Source of the DNA: Planctomycetota bacterium
Lineage (GTDB): Bacteria > Planctomycetota > UBA1135 > GCA-002686595
DNA: 64,000 bases
Reading direction: 5' to 3'
NCBI GenBank assembly: GCA_014237855.1
Contig: JABACD010000018.1
Location: 45,726 to 109,725 of the forward strand
Of the stretch, positions 26,181 through 35,149 are shown piece by piece. The first letter of the stretch is position 1, and every line of letters starts with the position of its first letter. The notes below the pieces were generated by a model that ran no database searches, had not been told where the DNA came from, and saw only the letters and a program-made list of their open reading frames with translations. A program made the translations under genes and the position numbers.

Positions 26181-26372
26181 GGCTGGTGCTTCTCTCGCTA
26201 TCGACTCCTATCGCGATCGGATTGAGCTACCTGTGAGATCGAGGCCGAAGGGACCTGATCTGGGCCCGCCATGACCCGTTAGAGGGACTCATTCCTGCCC
26301 CCCCCCGCCCGGGGGCACCTCCTGAAACCTGCGGCTGGACCCTGATCGGGGCTGAAGCCGCTCCTGACGGCC

Positions 26373-26999
26373 TCAGCGCCCGGGACCGCGTCGGCGGCCA
26401 ATCACCCGGCGCCCCTCCAAGGCATCCTCCAGGATCCCCCGGTGCAGGTACTCGAGGGCGCTGCCCGCCGGTAGACCCCGTGCCAGCCGCGTGATCTCCG
26501 GGGCCGTCTCTCCAAGCGAGGACTCCAGGGCCTCCACCACGGCCAGGCCGGTGGCCTCGCCCTCGGCATCGGGATCGGTCGCGAGGATCACCTCCTGGAT
26601 CCCGCCCGCGCTCACCCGCTCCACCAGAGAACCGATTCCCAGATGAGCCAGCTCTGTTCCCGCAGCAGGGTTCAGGGCCCCCATCAGAACATGGTAGTGA
26701 CCCCTGAAGCAGCCGGCCCGCTCCATGGCCTCCACGTGCCGGGGCTCCTCGACGACGGCAATGGTCGCAGCATCGCGCTCTGGATCACTGCAGATCAGGC
26801 AAGGATCTTCCTCAGTCACATTGAAGCAGGTCCCGCAGCGCCGGGTGTCTCGCGCCGCGCGCTCTATCGCAGGGGCGAGGCCACGTGCTTCGGAATCGCG
26901 CAGGACATGGAAGGCCAGGCGCTCAGCCGTGACGCGTCCCACGCCAGGGAAGCGCTCGAAGGCGCCGATCAATGCCTCGAGAGGTTCGGGATAAGCCAA
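26373..26999 (-). CDS. recR: Recombination mediator RecR
   Basis: 208 residues. The N-terminal helix-hairpin-helix FERFPGVGRVTAERLAFH is followed by a four-Cys zinc finger (CGTCFNVTEEDPCLIC), a Toprim domain starting IAVVEEPRHVEAMERAG, and DPDAEGEATGLAVVEAL. It loads RecA in the RecF pathway. The start codon is TTG at 26999 with AGGAG eight bases ahead. Last gene of ffs-dnaX-ybaB-recR. Confidence 0.95.
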   Translation of the reverse strand: MAYPEPLEALIGAFERFPGVGRVTAERLAFHVLRDSEARGLAPAIERAARDTRRCGTCFNVTEEDPCLICSDPERDAATIAVVEEPRHVEAMERAGCFRGHYHVLMGALNPAAGTELAHLGIGSLVERVSAGGIQEVILATDPDAEGEATGLAVVEALESSLGETAPEITRLARGLPAGSALEYLHRGILEDALEGRRVIGRRRGPGR

Positions 27000-27045
27000 G
27001 TGATGACTCCTACGAAGCTGCAGCGACGATCCGAGACCAGTCGGC

Positions 27046-27369
27046 TCAGAACAAACCGGGGAGGTTGAGTCCGCCAGTCACCGCGCCGAGACGTTTCTCG
27101 CGGAGCTGGGAAGCCTGGCTGAGGGCATCACGCATCGCGGCGAGCACGAGATCCTCGAGCATCGCGCGATCTCCCGACGAGGCAACGCTCTCGTCGATGT
27201 CCACTGACTGCACCTCACCGTCTCCATTGACCTCAACGCGTACGACACCTCCGCCGCCGGAACCAACGAGCACCTCTGTCTTCAATTCCGCGCGCACCTT
27301 GTCCATCTTGCGCTGCATCTCCTGAGCCTGCTTCAACAGGTTGCCCATGTCTCCAAAGGATCCGCTCAT
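27046..27369 (-). CDS. ybaB: YbaB/EbfC nucleoid-associated protein
   Basis: 107 residues. MGNLLKQAQEMQRKMDKVRAEL forms the long helix; VRVEVNGDGEVQSVDID and LVLAAMRDALSQA complete the fold of this dimeric DNA-binding family. It sits between dnaX and recR, its near-universal position. Confidence 0.93.
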   Translation of the reverse strand: MSGSFGDMGNLLKQAQEMQRKMDKVRAELKTEVLVGSGGGGVVRVEVNGDGEVQSVDIDESVASSGDRAMLEDLVLAAMRDALSQASQLREKRLGAVTGGLNLPGLF

Positions 27370-27416
27370 CGTGTCTCTCTCAATTCCTCTCAGGTGGTTG
27401 GCGGGGTGTCTTGAAA

Positions 27417-29075
27417 TCAGTCCTCAATGCGACCATCGAACAAGCTGGCGACATCGCTGGTGAAGGTGTCCTCCTTGCCTGGCCGAAGCTCGGAGCCATC
27501 CTCCAATCGGACCTCGATCGCTTCCCCCATGATCTCGGAGAAGACCCGGCAGCACAACTTCAGGTTGCGGCCATCCTGAATCAACGGTCGATCCGCCTGG
27601 CGCAGCTTTTGAAAACGAATGATGGCTCGCCCATCTCCCAGCTCAAGCAACTTGCCCTGGCCCTCGAGGACCTGCGCCAGCGCCGGCGCCTTCTCTCCAA
27701 GCTCCTCGACAAATCGCTTCCAGGCCTCGCCCTTGCTCGAGCGAACCGCTCCCTGGAAGGCCGGCTGAGCACGGCGCCTCGGGGGTGTCGCTGGAGTCTC
27801 CACCTGGCCAGCAGGCGCCGCAGACGGGGGGGCTGGTCTGGACATGGGCGCCCTGGAGGGTGCAGCCGCCGTGGCAGGAGCCGAAGCCGGAGCTGGCTGA
27901 ACGGCAGCCGGGGATGCCTGGGGCCCCGTCGCCGAGTTCAGGCGCTCTTCCAGGGCCAGCAACCTCTCGGCCAGATCGCTGAGACCGATCGTGGTCGCCG
28001 GTCGTGCCAGCTGGAGCAGGCAGAGCTCGAGAATCACACGTGCCTGGGTGGGCAGCAGTCGGATCGAGTCCCGCGCGTGCAACAGCTCCTCGAGCATCAA
28101 CTCCAGCCGATCGGCACCCAGCTCGGTGGCGAAGCGAGCGAGCTCTGTGCGAACCTCGGGGGGAGCCTCGAAGAGTGGGTTCTGCTCGCCACAGTGGGCC
28201 GCCAGCAGGGCGAAGCGCAGGGACTCCATGATGGAGTCAAGGAGTTCGGCCTCTTCACCGCTGGACCGCGAGAGCTCGTCGAGGAGCTGGGGCCGATTCT
28301 GGTCGACGACTGCTGCGACGATGCGCTGGATGCCCTCACGGTCCATCCCAGCGGCGAGCCTCTCCGTGTCCTCGACTGTCGGCGACTCCCCCACCAGTGC
28401 CAGTAGCTGGTCCGCCAGGGAGAGCGCATCACGCATACCACCGCGCGCCCGCCGTGCGATCGCAGCGGAGACTCCCGGTTCGGGCTGCACGCCCTCCAGC
28501 TGGAAGACCTCGCTGAGCCGTGCCTCGATCGACTCCTCTGAGAGCGACGAGAGCTTGAGAACCTGACAGCGCGAGAGAATCGTATCGGGCAGCTTGTGAG
28601 GTTCGGTCGTGGCAAACAGGAACTTGACGTGGGGCGGCGGCTCCTCGAGGGTCTTCAAGAGTGCATTGAAGGCCGGCTTCGAGAGCATGTGCACCTCGTC
28701 GATGATGTAGATCTTGTGACGTGCGCGAAGGGGCGCATAGGCTGCCTGGTCGCGCAGCTCCCGCACGTTGTCCACCCCGGTGTGAGAGGCCGCATCGATC
28801 TCGATGATATCAGTCTCGTTGCCGACCTCTGCAGCGACGCAACGGTCACACTCACCACAGGGATCGATGGTGGGCCCCTTCTCACAGTTGAGTGCCTTGG
28901 CAAACAGTCGAGCAGTGGTCGTCTTGCCAGTACCACGCGGACCGCAGAGGAGATAGGCATGGGCCACCCGCTCCTCCTGGATGGCGCCCTGCAGTGTCCT
29001 CGTGACGACATCCTGACCGGTCACATCGGTGAACTTGCGAGGACGGTACTTTCGCGCGAGGACGAGGTAGGACAT
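27417..29075 (-). CDS. dnaX: DNA polymerase III subunit gamma/tau
   Basis: 552 residues. The AAA+ clamp-loader motor starts MSYLVLARKYRPRKFTDVTGQ. It has Walker A GPRGTGKTT, a four-Cys zinc module (C-x8-C-x2-C-x2-C in CEKGPTIDPCGECDRC), Walker B IIDEVHML and sensor 1 FLFATTEPHKLPDTILSRCQ. Domain III is complete; an Ala/Pro-rich linker precedes a short C-terminal domain resembling the tau alpha-binding region. I saw no slippery A-rich heptamer, so a separate frameshifted gamma is not suggested. The ATG at 29075 starts at the conserved N-terminus and lies 45 bp after the SRP RNA. Confidence 0.95.
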   Translation of the reverse strand: MSYLVLARKYRPRKFTDVTGQDVVTRTLQGAIQEERVAHAYLLCGPRGTGKTTTARLFAKALNCEKGPTIDPCGECDRCVAAEVGNETDIIEIDAASHTGVDNVRELRDQAAYAPLRARHKIYIIDEVHMLSKPAFNALLKTLEEPPPHVKFLFATTEPHKLPDTILSRCQVLKLSSLSEESIEARLSEVFQLEGVQPEPGVSAAIARRARGGMRDALSLADQLLALVGESPTVEDTERLAAGMDREGIQRIVAAVVDQNRPQLLDELSRSSGEEAELLDSIMESLRFALLAAHCGEQNPLFEAPPEVRTELARFATELGADRLELMLEELLHARDSIRLLPTQARVILELCLLQLARPATTIGLSDLAERLLALEERLNSATGPQASPAAVQPAPASAPATAAAPSRAPMSRPAPPSAAPAGQVETPATPPRRRAQPAFQGAVRSSKGEAWKRFVEELGEKAPALAQVLEGQGKLLELGDGRAIIRFQKLRQADRPLIQDGRNLKLCCRVFSEIMGEAIEVRLEDGSELRPGKEDTFTSDVASLFDGRIED

Positions 29076-29120
29076 GGGGACGATCTTAGCGCACGCCCCC
29101 CGGCGGGAGCGCCAGTAAAA

Positions 29121-29253
29121 GGCGAGCCCGCCGAAGGGTCCGGGCACCTTGCGCCTGAATCGTTGTCCTTAGGGCTGCTCCGTTCCCGGCCTGACCCGGT
29201 TCAAACTCGATTCATCGCATGGGACCGAACCCATCGCCGGGCTCGCTGTGGTC
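29121..29253 (-). ncRNA. ffs: Signal recognition particle RNA (small bacterial type)
   Basis: The domain IV hallmark is present on the minus strand (GGTCAGGCCGGGAACGGAGC at about 29199-29180). Flanking segments pair as a long hairpin: TGAATCG with CGATTCA, GGGTTCGG with CCGGACCC, and terminal GCGAGCCCG (29246-29238) with CGGGCTCGC. TTTT follows the last stem (29120-29117) and probably marks termination. TATGAT at 29266-29261 is a likely -10 box. A perfect inverted repeat, CCTGCAC/GTGCAGG (29271-29290), sits just upstream. Ends are estimated from pairing. Confidence 0.88.
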
Positions 29254-29345
29254 TTCCCCCATCATAAGGCCCTGCACGCTCGAGTGCAGGAGAGGCCTTG
29301 GGGGCCAGCGGGACACCGCCCTGGTGGAGCGGCGTCCCGGATGAT

Positions 29346-29435
29346 TGGCGGAGAGGGGGGGATTTGAACCCCCGGTGCCGTTGCCGACACACGCGCTTTC
29401 CAAGCGCGCTCCTTAAGCCACTCGGACACCTCTCC
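29346..29435 (-). tRNA. tRNA-Ser (anticodon GGA)
   Basis: The cloverleaf has acceptor GGAGAGG/CCTCTCC, discriminator G and an encoded CCA end. The anticodon stem CGCGC/GCGCG carries loop CTTGGAAAG with anticodon GGA. It has a long class II variable arm and T-loop GTTCAAATC. 90 nt including CCA; reads UCC and UCU. Confidence 0.96.
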
Positions 29436-29479
29436 AGAACTCGATATCGAGGAAGGGCCTCAGGGCCACCGGGGAGGAA

Positions 29480-29569
29480 TGGCGGAGAGGGGGGGATTTG
29501 AACCCCCGGTGCAGTTGCCTACACGCTGGTTTTCGAAACCAGTCCATTCAGCCGCTCTGGCACCTCTCC
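29480..29569 (-). tRNA. tRNA-Ser (anticodon CGA)
   Basis: Acceptor GGAGAGG/CCTCTCC, discriminator G and encoded CCA. Anticodon stem CTGGT/ACCAG with anticodon CGA for UCG codons. Class II variable arm. Its acceptor and T arm are nearly identical to the neighbouring tRNA-Ser(GGA), suggesting local duplication. Confidence 0.96.
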
Positions 29570-29655
29570 GCGCACGCCGCGCTCGAAGGAGCGCAGCGAG
29601 AGCTCCCGGCAGCTTCCAGACCCCCTCCGGACCAACGACGTGGCCCGGATCGGAC

Positions 29656-30129
29656 TCAGGAAGTCCCGCCTCGTTTGCTTTGAAAGAACGTCTTCAGGAG
29701 CGAGGCCGACTCTTCGGCGAGGACTCCTTCTGTGATCGTGGCTCGGTGGTTGAGACGCTCGTCCGTGAGGACCTGGCCGAGCGAGGCACAGCCCCCGAAC
29801 TTGGGATCTCGAGCCCCCCAGACGACTCGCCCTACTCGAGCATGGGAGAGTGCCCCGGCACACATGAAACAGGGCTCCAGCGTCGAGAAACAGGTCGCCC
29901 CAACCAGCCGCTGGGCCCCCACTCGCCTGGCCGCATCCCGGATGGCCAGGAGTTCCGCATGGGCAGTTGGGTCGATCAGGGCCCTGGTCTGGTTGTGACC
30001 ACGGCCGATGACCTCCTCACCGAGGACGATCACCGCACCAACAGGGACCTCATCGAGCTCACGAGCCAGCTCGGCCTCGGCGAGGGCGAGGCGCATGAAG
30101 CGCAGGTCTTCCTCTTCGAGGGCAGGCAC
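29656..30129 (-). CDS. tadA: tRNA-specific adenosine deaminase TadA
   Basis: Deaminates A34 to inosine in tRNA-Arg(ACG). Zinc site and catalytic Glu are in PTAHAELLAIR, and the Cys pair is in EPCFMCAGAL; VPVGAVIV opens the deaminase core. The frame is open into the upstream tRNA, so the start is uncertain. GTG at 30129 gives the normal N-terminus (EEEDLRFMRLALAEA); the ATG at 30096 (11 codons later) is the alternative, with GAGGAAG ahead. The substrate tRNA gene lies 130 bp upstream on the same strand. Confidence 0.92.
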   Translation of the reverse strand: MPALEEEDLRFMRLALAEAELARELDEVPVGAVIVLGEEVIGRGHNQTRALIDPTAHAELLAIRDAARRVGAQRLVGATCFSTLEPCFMCAGALSHARVGRVVWGARDPKFGGCASLGQVLTDERLNHRATITEGVLAEESASLLKTFFQSKRGGTS

Positions 30130-30260
30130 TGGATGGATCGAGATCAATCGAGACTCAGAGAGCGGACCGAGGAGGGCTACCGAGCACTCCACGGGGCCAG
30201 CAAGGGGACCCGGGGACTCCCATGCTACCCGGCATACGCCCGGCCACGCCCTGCTTGGTT

Positions 30261-30337
30261 TGGTACACCCCACAGGATTCGAACCTGTAACCTCCTGATC
30301 CGTAGTCAGGTGCTCTATCCAGTTGAGCCAGGGGTGC
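30261..30337 (-). tRNA. tRNA-Arg (anticodon ACG)
   Basis: 77 nt including an encoded CCA. Acceptor GCACCCC/GGGGTGT has a G-U first pair. Anticodon stem CTGAC/ATCAG with loop containing ACG; T-loop GTTCGAATC. A34 is the target of TadA, encoded immediately downstream. Confidence 0.96.
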
Positions 30338-30351
30338 ATTGAGGGGGGGAG

Positions 30352-30380
30352 GTTGTAGCCCTCGGAATAGGGCGTGTCAA
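30352..30380 (-). promoter_or_regulatory. Strong sigma70-type promoter for tRNA-Arg/tadA
   Basis: A perfect -35 TTGACA (30375-30380) and -10 TACAAC (30352-30357) with a 17-bp spacer on the minus strand place the start about eight bases ahead of the tRNA 5' end. Confidence 0.65.
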
Positions 30381-30509
30381 GCGCGCTCGCAGGCCTCTTT
30401 CTCCGCTCGAACCACCAGCAGGCTGGCGCCAGGGCCCCCACCACTCCGCGCCCCGCGGCCCCGCACCATCGAGGCTGAAATACGGACCGCCAGGAAGTAG
30501 GCTGGGCCC

Positions 30510-31526
30510 ATGTCAGCGCCCAACTCGATCCAGCATCTCGTCTCGCTCCAGGACTTCTCCGACGCCGCTCTGAGCGAGGTCCTGAACCTCTCCAGCAACA
30601 TCAAGAGGGTCAGCGTCGCTCCCAGCCTCACAGGCCGCTGCGCAGGGCTCCTCTTCTTCCGTGGATCCCTGCGCACCCGCTCCTCCTTCGAGGCGGCGGT
30701 GCATCAACTGGGAGGCCACTCGATCAACCTGAACGCTGCCACGGACTTCTGGGAACTCGAAGCCCGCACAGGCTCCATCATGGATGGACGCGCGCCCGAG
30801 CACATCAAGGATGCTGCGGCGGTTCTGTCGAGGTACATGGATGTGCTCGCCATCCGCCCCGCACTGGCTGGCACCTCCTGGACGGAGGATCGGCGCGACG
30901 AGGACATCCGCGCCTGGAGCGAGTACGCGAGAGTTCCGGTGATCAACATGGAGAGCGCGCTCTGGCACCCTCTGCAAGCTCTCGCCGACCTCATGACAAT
31001 GAGAGAGAGTCTCGGCAACCTTGAAAGCAAGCAGCTGACTGTCTGCTGGACACACTCCCCGACAAGCGCGAGCCCCGCAGTCGTTCACTCCTTGATCCTG
31101 GCGGCACTCAGACAGGGAATGAACGTGCGCGTCTCACACCCCGCCGGGTACGAGCTCGACGAGGAGGTGATGTCCGTGGCCTCTGACCTTGCAGTCTCGA
31201 AGGGACGGGAACTGGAGACCACGCAGGATCGCAAGCAAGCAGCCGAGGGAGCGCACGTGATCTACGCACGCTCTTGGAGTTCAATCTCTGACTATGGAAA
31301 CCCAACACTCGCTGCCAGTCGCCGCTCACGAACTGTGGACTGGACGGTCGACGAGGAATTGCTCTCGCTGGGATCGCAAACGCGCTTCATGCACGCCATG
31401 CCAGTGCGCCGAAACCTGGAAGTGCCCGACAGCGTCCTGGACGGTGACCGAAGCCTGATCTACGAACAAGCCGAGAACCGCCTGCACTCCCAAAAAGCCC
31501 TCCTGATGCACCTATTGGGCTCCTAG
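30510..31526 (+). CDS. argF': N-succinylornithine (or N-acetylornithine) carbamoyltransferase
   Basis: 338 residues. A transcarbamylase of the acetyl/succinyl-ornithine subgroup: phosphate loop SLRTRSS (53-59) as in the Bacteroides enzyme, IMDGRAPEH (90-98), VPVINMES, WHPLQALADL, YARSW and YEQAENRLHSQKALL. Position 96 is Pro where N-acetylornithine enzymes have Glu92; Pro there is the known determinant for N-succinyl-L-ornithine. The usual HCLP substrate motif reads HAMP, with Cys replaced by Ala. It makes N-acylcitrulline for arginine synthesis. Plus strand, followed 55 bp later by dnaE. Confidence 0.85.
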   Translation: MSAPNSIQHLVSLQDFSDAALSEVLNLSSNIKRVSVAPSLTGRCAGLLFFRGSLRTRSSFEAAVHQLGGHSINLNAATDFWELEARTGSIMDGRAPEHIKDAAAVLSRYMDVLAIRPALAGTSWTEDRRDEDIRAWSEYARVPVINMESALWHPLQALADLMTMRESLGNLESKQLTVCWTHSPTSASPAVVHSLILAALRQGMNVRVSHPAGYELDEEVMSVASDLAVSKGRELETTQDRKQAAEGAHVIYARSWSSISDYGNPTLAASRRSRTVDWTVDEELLSLGSQTRFMHAMPVRRNLEVPDSVLDGDRSLIYEQAENRLHSQKALLMHLLGS

Positions 31527-31581
31527 AGTTCAAACTGCTACCCGCCCGCACCGCCCAATCTCTGCACCTTCTATCCATTAC

Positions 31582-34500
31582 ATGAGCGCCCCGGACTTCG
31601 TTCACCTTCACGTCCACTCCGAGTACAGCCTCCTCGACGGCGCCAACCGAATTTCAGATCTCCTCGATGCCTGCGTGGCCGACGAACAACCAGCCCTGGC
31701 CCTGACTGACCACGGCAACATGTTCGGTGCGGTCGAGCTCTATCAGAAGGCGACGGCCAAGGACATCACCCCCATCATCGGCTGCGAGGTCTACATCGCG
31801 CAGCGCTCGCGCCACGAGCCCCACAGCAAGAAGAAGGGCAACGGCTACAACCACCTGACCCTGCTGGCACGAGACGAGACCGGCTATCGCAATCTGATGC
31901 AATTGGCCTCGAAGTCTTACCTCGAAGGCCTGCACTTTCGCCCCCGAATCGACCACGAGCTGCTGAACCAGTACTCAGAGGGACTCAACTGCCTCTCCGG
32001 CTGCCTGGCCGGCGAATTGAATCAATTGTTCCTTCGTGGAAAGGAAGCTGAGGCCGAGGCTCGTGCAGTTGAGTTGCGAGATCTCTTCGGCCCCGAACAC
32101 TTCTGGCTCGAGCTGCAACGCAACGGCATCGATGACCAGAATAGCGCCAACGAGTGCATGCACCGGCTGCATCAGCGCACCGGCATTCCGCTCATTGCGA
32201 CCAACGACATCCACTACCTGCGCCACGAGGACTGTGAGGCGCAGGACGTTCTGCTGTGTATCAACACCGGCGCCAAGAAGGCCGATGAGAAGCGCTTCCG
32301 TTTCGAGACTGACGCCCTCTTCTTCCGAACCCGGGAGGAGATGGGGCACCTCTTCCGGGACTGTCCGGAGTCCCTGAAGGCCACCATGGATGTGGTCGAT
32401 CAGACTGACGTCAAGCTCGAGTTCGGCACCTATCACCTGCCAGTCTTCACTGCTGATACCGGAGAGGGACCCGACGAGATCTTCAACCGGCTGCTGGAGG
32501 AGGGCCTCGCTCGGAAGTACGGGACGAGCAACCAGGAGGCCCGAGAGCGGCTCGAGTACGAGAAACGAGTCATCACAGAGCTGGGCTTTGTCTCCTACTT
32601 CCTCATCGTCTGGGACCTGATCCGCTGGGCCCGCGACAACGGGATCCCTGTCGGCCCTGGTCGGGGGTCCGCTGCGGGCTCCATGGTGGCCTATCTGCTC
32701 GACATCACCCTGGTGTGTCCGCTCAAGTACGGCCTGATCTTCGAACGATTCCTGAACAGCGCTCGGGTGTCGATGCCGGACATCGACATCGACTTCTGCA
32801 AGGAGGGGCGCGAGCGTGTTCTCGAGTACACCAGGGTCAGGTACGGCAACGAGAACGTGGCCCAGATTGCCACCTTCGGCACCATGGCCTCACGTACGGT
32901 GGTGCGCGACGTCGGTCGCGTGCTCGACATTCCGCTGAAGGATGTCGACATGGTCGCCAAGAAGATCCCGCAGGGGCCGGGGGCCCCCACGCTGGCGAAG
33001 GCACTCCAATCGGACGCCGATCTGCAGGGATTCGCCCAGACTCAAGAGCTCAAGGAGCTGTTCAAGCTCTCGCTGCCACTCGAAGGGCTGGCGCGGCATA
33101 TGTCGACCCATGCCGCCGGCGTGGTCATCGCGGACAAGCCTATCGACTCCTACGTCCCGCTTGCCCTGAACGGAGAGGACATCGTCACCCAGTGGCCAGC
33201 TCCGCAGCTCGAGGAGCTGGGGCTCCTGAAGATGGACTACCTGGGGCTGCGAACCCTGACCATCCTCTCACGAGGCCTGGCCAACATCGAGAAGTGTGGG
33301 CTCGTGGCCCCCGACCTGGACCAGATCCCGCTGGATGATCCCAAGACCTACAAGCTCTTGATGAGCGGCGAAACTCAGGGCATTTTCCAGCTCGAGTCCG
33401 AGGGGATGAGAAAACTCATCACCCGTATCAAGCCTGACTGCTTCGAAGACCTGATCGCTATCCTTGCCCTCTACCGTCCGGGTCCTCTGGAGTCCGGCAT
33501 GGTCGACATGTTCGTGAGACGCAAGCACGGAGAGGAAGAGATCACCTACCCTCACGAGAGCTTGAGGGAGCTCCTTGAGGAAACCTACGGATGTATCGTC
33601 TACCAGGAACAGGTGATGCTGATCTCCAGCACCCTGGCAAACTTCTCGCTCAACGAGGCGGACAACCTGCGAAAGGCGATGGGCAAGAAGAAGCCCGAGA
33701 TCATGCAGAAGTTCTCCGCCCAATTCCTCGAGGGCTCGGTGAAGAACGGCTGCGCTCCTGGAGTCGCAAAGGAGACCTGGGACAACATCGTCAAGTTCGG
33801 TGGCTACGGATTCAACAAGTCGCACTCAACGGCCTATGCGCTGGTCACCTATCAGACCGCCTACCTCAAGGCCCACTTCAGGTCCTGTTTCCTGGCAGGA
33901 AACCTCTCCTGCGAGATGGGCGACTCGGACAAGGTCAAGGAGCTCCTCGAGGATGCTCGGCACTCTGGAATTGGCGTACTCCTACCTGACATCGAGAAGT
34001 CAGGCTGGGAATTTGAAGTCCAGGGGGAAGCCATCCGCTTCGGTCTTGGCGCCGTCAAGGGAACGGGCCAGAAGGCCATCGAGGCCCTGCTGGCAGGCCG
34101 CGACAGCCTGATCGCCGAAGATCGTCGGCCCACGCTGCACGAACTCTGCCAGGAGGTCACCCCGGCCGATGTCGGTAAGGGCGCCATGGAAGCCCTGATC
34201 AAGTCGGGTGCCTTCGACTCAGGCGGGCACAATCGCGGGGCCGTACTCGCTGGCCTCGAGTCGGCCTTCGCAGATGGCACTCGTGCAGCAGCAGACCGCA
34301 AGTCCGGGCAAGGCAGCCTCTTTGGTGGACCCCCAGACGTTGAGGAGTCTGTAGCAGAAACTCACGACGGGATCGACGATCGCCAGGCGTTCAACAAGGC
34401 CGACACTCTCAAGGCCGAGTTCGAGGTCCTCGGGTTCTACCTGAGCGGACACCCGCTTGAAGAACGTGCAGGGCTGATCTCCATGCTCTCCAGCTGCCGT

Positions 34501-35040
34501 ACGGATCAACTGGTCGAGATGGCGGGCACGAAGGATGTCTGCCTGGCCGGAATGATCATGAGCCTGTCCGAAGCAGTCGTGAAGTCCGGGCGAATGGCCG
34601 GCCAGAAGATGGCTCGCTTCCGGCTCGAAGATCTCAATGGTCATGTGAACGTCACCTGCTTCCCCCGCACCTTCGCCGAGGTCAAGGAGAGCCTGGTCGA
34701 CGGAGCCGTGGCCGTCATCAGGGGCAAGGTCGAGGAAGGCAGCGAGGAGCCCGCCATGATCCTGGACGAGGTCATGACGCTCGAGGAGGCTCTCTCACGC
34801 TTCCAGGGTGGCCTGATGATCAATCTGGGCCCCGAGGACTCGGGGCTCTTGCCTGACCTCAAGGCGACCATTCAGAGCCACAAGGGCAAGCAACCGGTCT
34901 ACTTCCAGGTGACCGGGAGTGACGGCTCCAGCCGCAGGGTCCGTGCAAGCAATGAGTGGAGCGTTGCCATCACCAATGACCTCGCCATGGAGGTCGACAG
35001 GATCCTCGGCCATGGCCGGGTCCACATGGCACGAATCTAG
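31582..35040 (+). CDS. dnaE: DNA polymerase III alpha subunit
   Basis: Replicative polymerase, 1152 residues, DnaE1 type. It has an N-terminal PHP domain (FVHLHVHSEYSLLDG; ALTDHGNMFG; NDIHYL), a palm domain with the catalytic Asp cluster MPDIDIDFC (about 397-405) and GPGRGSAAGS, then fingers, a tandem helix-hairpin-helix (FGGYGFNKSHSTAYALVTYQTAYLK is read across this part) and an OB-fold with KMARFRLEDLNG. The PHP metal ligands look largely intact, so proofreading or phosphatase activity is possible. It converges on rplQ across a shared hairpin. Confidence 0.97.
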   Translation: MSAPDFVHLHVHSEYSLLDGANRISDLLDACVADEQPALALTDHGNMFGAVELYQKATAKDITPIIGCEVYIAQRSRHEPHSKKKGNGYNHLTLLARDETGYRNLMQLASKSYLEGLHFRPRIDHELLNQYSEGLNCLSGCLAGELNQLFLRGKEAEAEARAVELRDLFGPEHFWLELQRNGIDDQNSANECMHRLHQRTGIPLIATNDIHYLRHEDCEAQDVLLCINTGAKKADEKRFRFETDALFFRTREEMGHLFRDCPESLKATMDVVDQTDVKLEFGTYHLPVFTADTGEGPDEIFNRLLEEGLARKYGTSNQEARERLEYEKRVITELGFVSYFLIVWDLIRWARDNGIPVGPGRGSAAGSMVAYLLDITLVCPLKYGLIFERFLNSARVSMPDIDIDFCKEGRERVLEYTRVRYGNENVAQIATFGTMASRTVVRDVGRVLDIPLKDVDMVAKKIPQGPGAPTLAKALQSDADLQGFAQTQELKELFKLSLPLEGLARHMSTHAAGVVIADKPIDSYVPLALNGEDIVTQWPAPQLEELGLLKMDYLGLRTLTILSRGLANIEKCGLVAPDLDQIPLDDPKTYKLLMSGETQGIFQLESEGMRKLITRIKPDCFEDLIAILALYRPGPLESGMVDMFVRRKHGEEEITYPHESLRELLEETYGCIVYQEQVMLISSTLANFSLNEADNLRKAMGKKKPEIMQKFSAQFLEGSVKNGCAPGVAKETWDNIVKFGGYGFNKSHSTAYALVTYQTAYLKAHFRSCFLAGNLSCEMGDSDKVKELLEDARHSGIGVLLPDIEKSGWEFEVQGEAIRFGLGAVKGTGQKAIEALLAGRDSLIAEDRRPTLHELCQEVTPADVGKGAMEALIKSGAFDSGGHNRGAVLAGLESAFADGTRAAADRKSGQGSLFGGPPDVEESVAETHDGIDDRQAFNKADTLKAEFEVLGFYLSGHPLEERAGLISMLSSCRTDQLVEMAGTKDVCLAGMIMSLSEAVVKSGRMAGQKMARFRLEDLNGHVNVTCFPRTFAEVKESLVDGAVAVIRGKVEEGSEEPAMILDEVMTLEEALSRFQGGLMINLGPEDSGLLPDLKATIQSHKGKQPVYFQVTGSDGSSRRVRASNEWSVAITNDLAMEVDRILGHGRVHMARI

Positions 35041-35096
35041 GTGTTTCGGATACCAGGCTGCAGCTTGGAATGAGGCCTGACCCTGTCCACGAAGAA

Positions 35097-35129
35097 GGGT
35101 CCAGCGGCCCCAGGGAGGCCGCTGGACCC
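35097..35129. terminator. Bidirectional terminator between dnaE and rplQ
   Basis: A perfect 13-bp stem (arms 35097-35109 and 35117-35129) with a seven-base loop lies between two convergent genes. On the minus strand it is followed by TTCTTC. Confidence 0.55.
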
Positions 35130-35149
35130 TGAACCATGCTTGAAGCCGC

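Noticed and set aside
27417-29075. Programmed frameshift for a gamma product in dnaX
   Set aside because: Looked for an A-rich slippery heptamer in frame; none found, so only the full-length product is annotated.
29201-29403. Two short minus-strand frames across the tRNA-Ser(GGA) gene
   Set aside because: They overlap a perfect tRNA cloverleaf and the SRP RNA promoter region.
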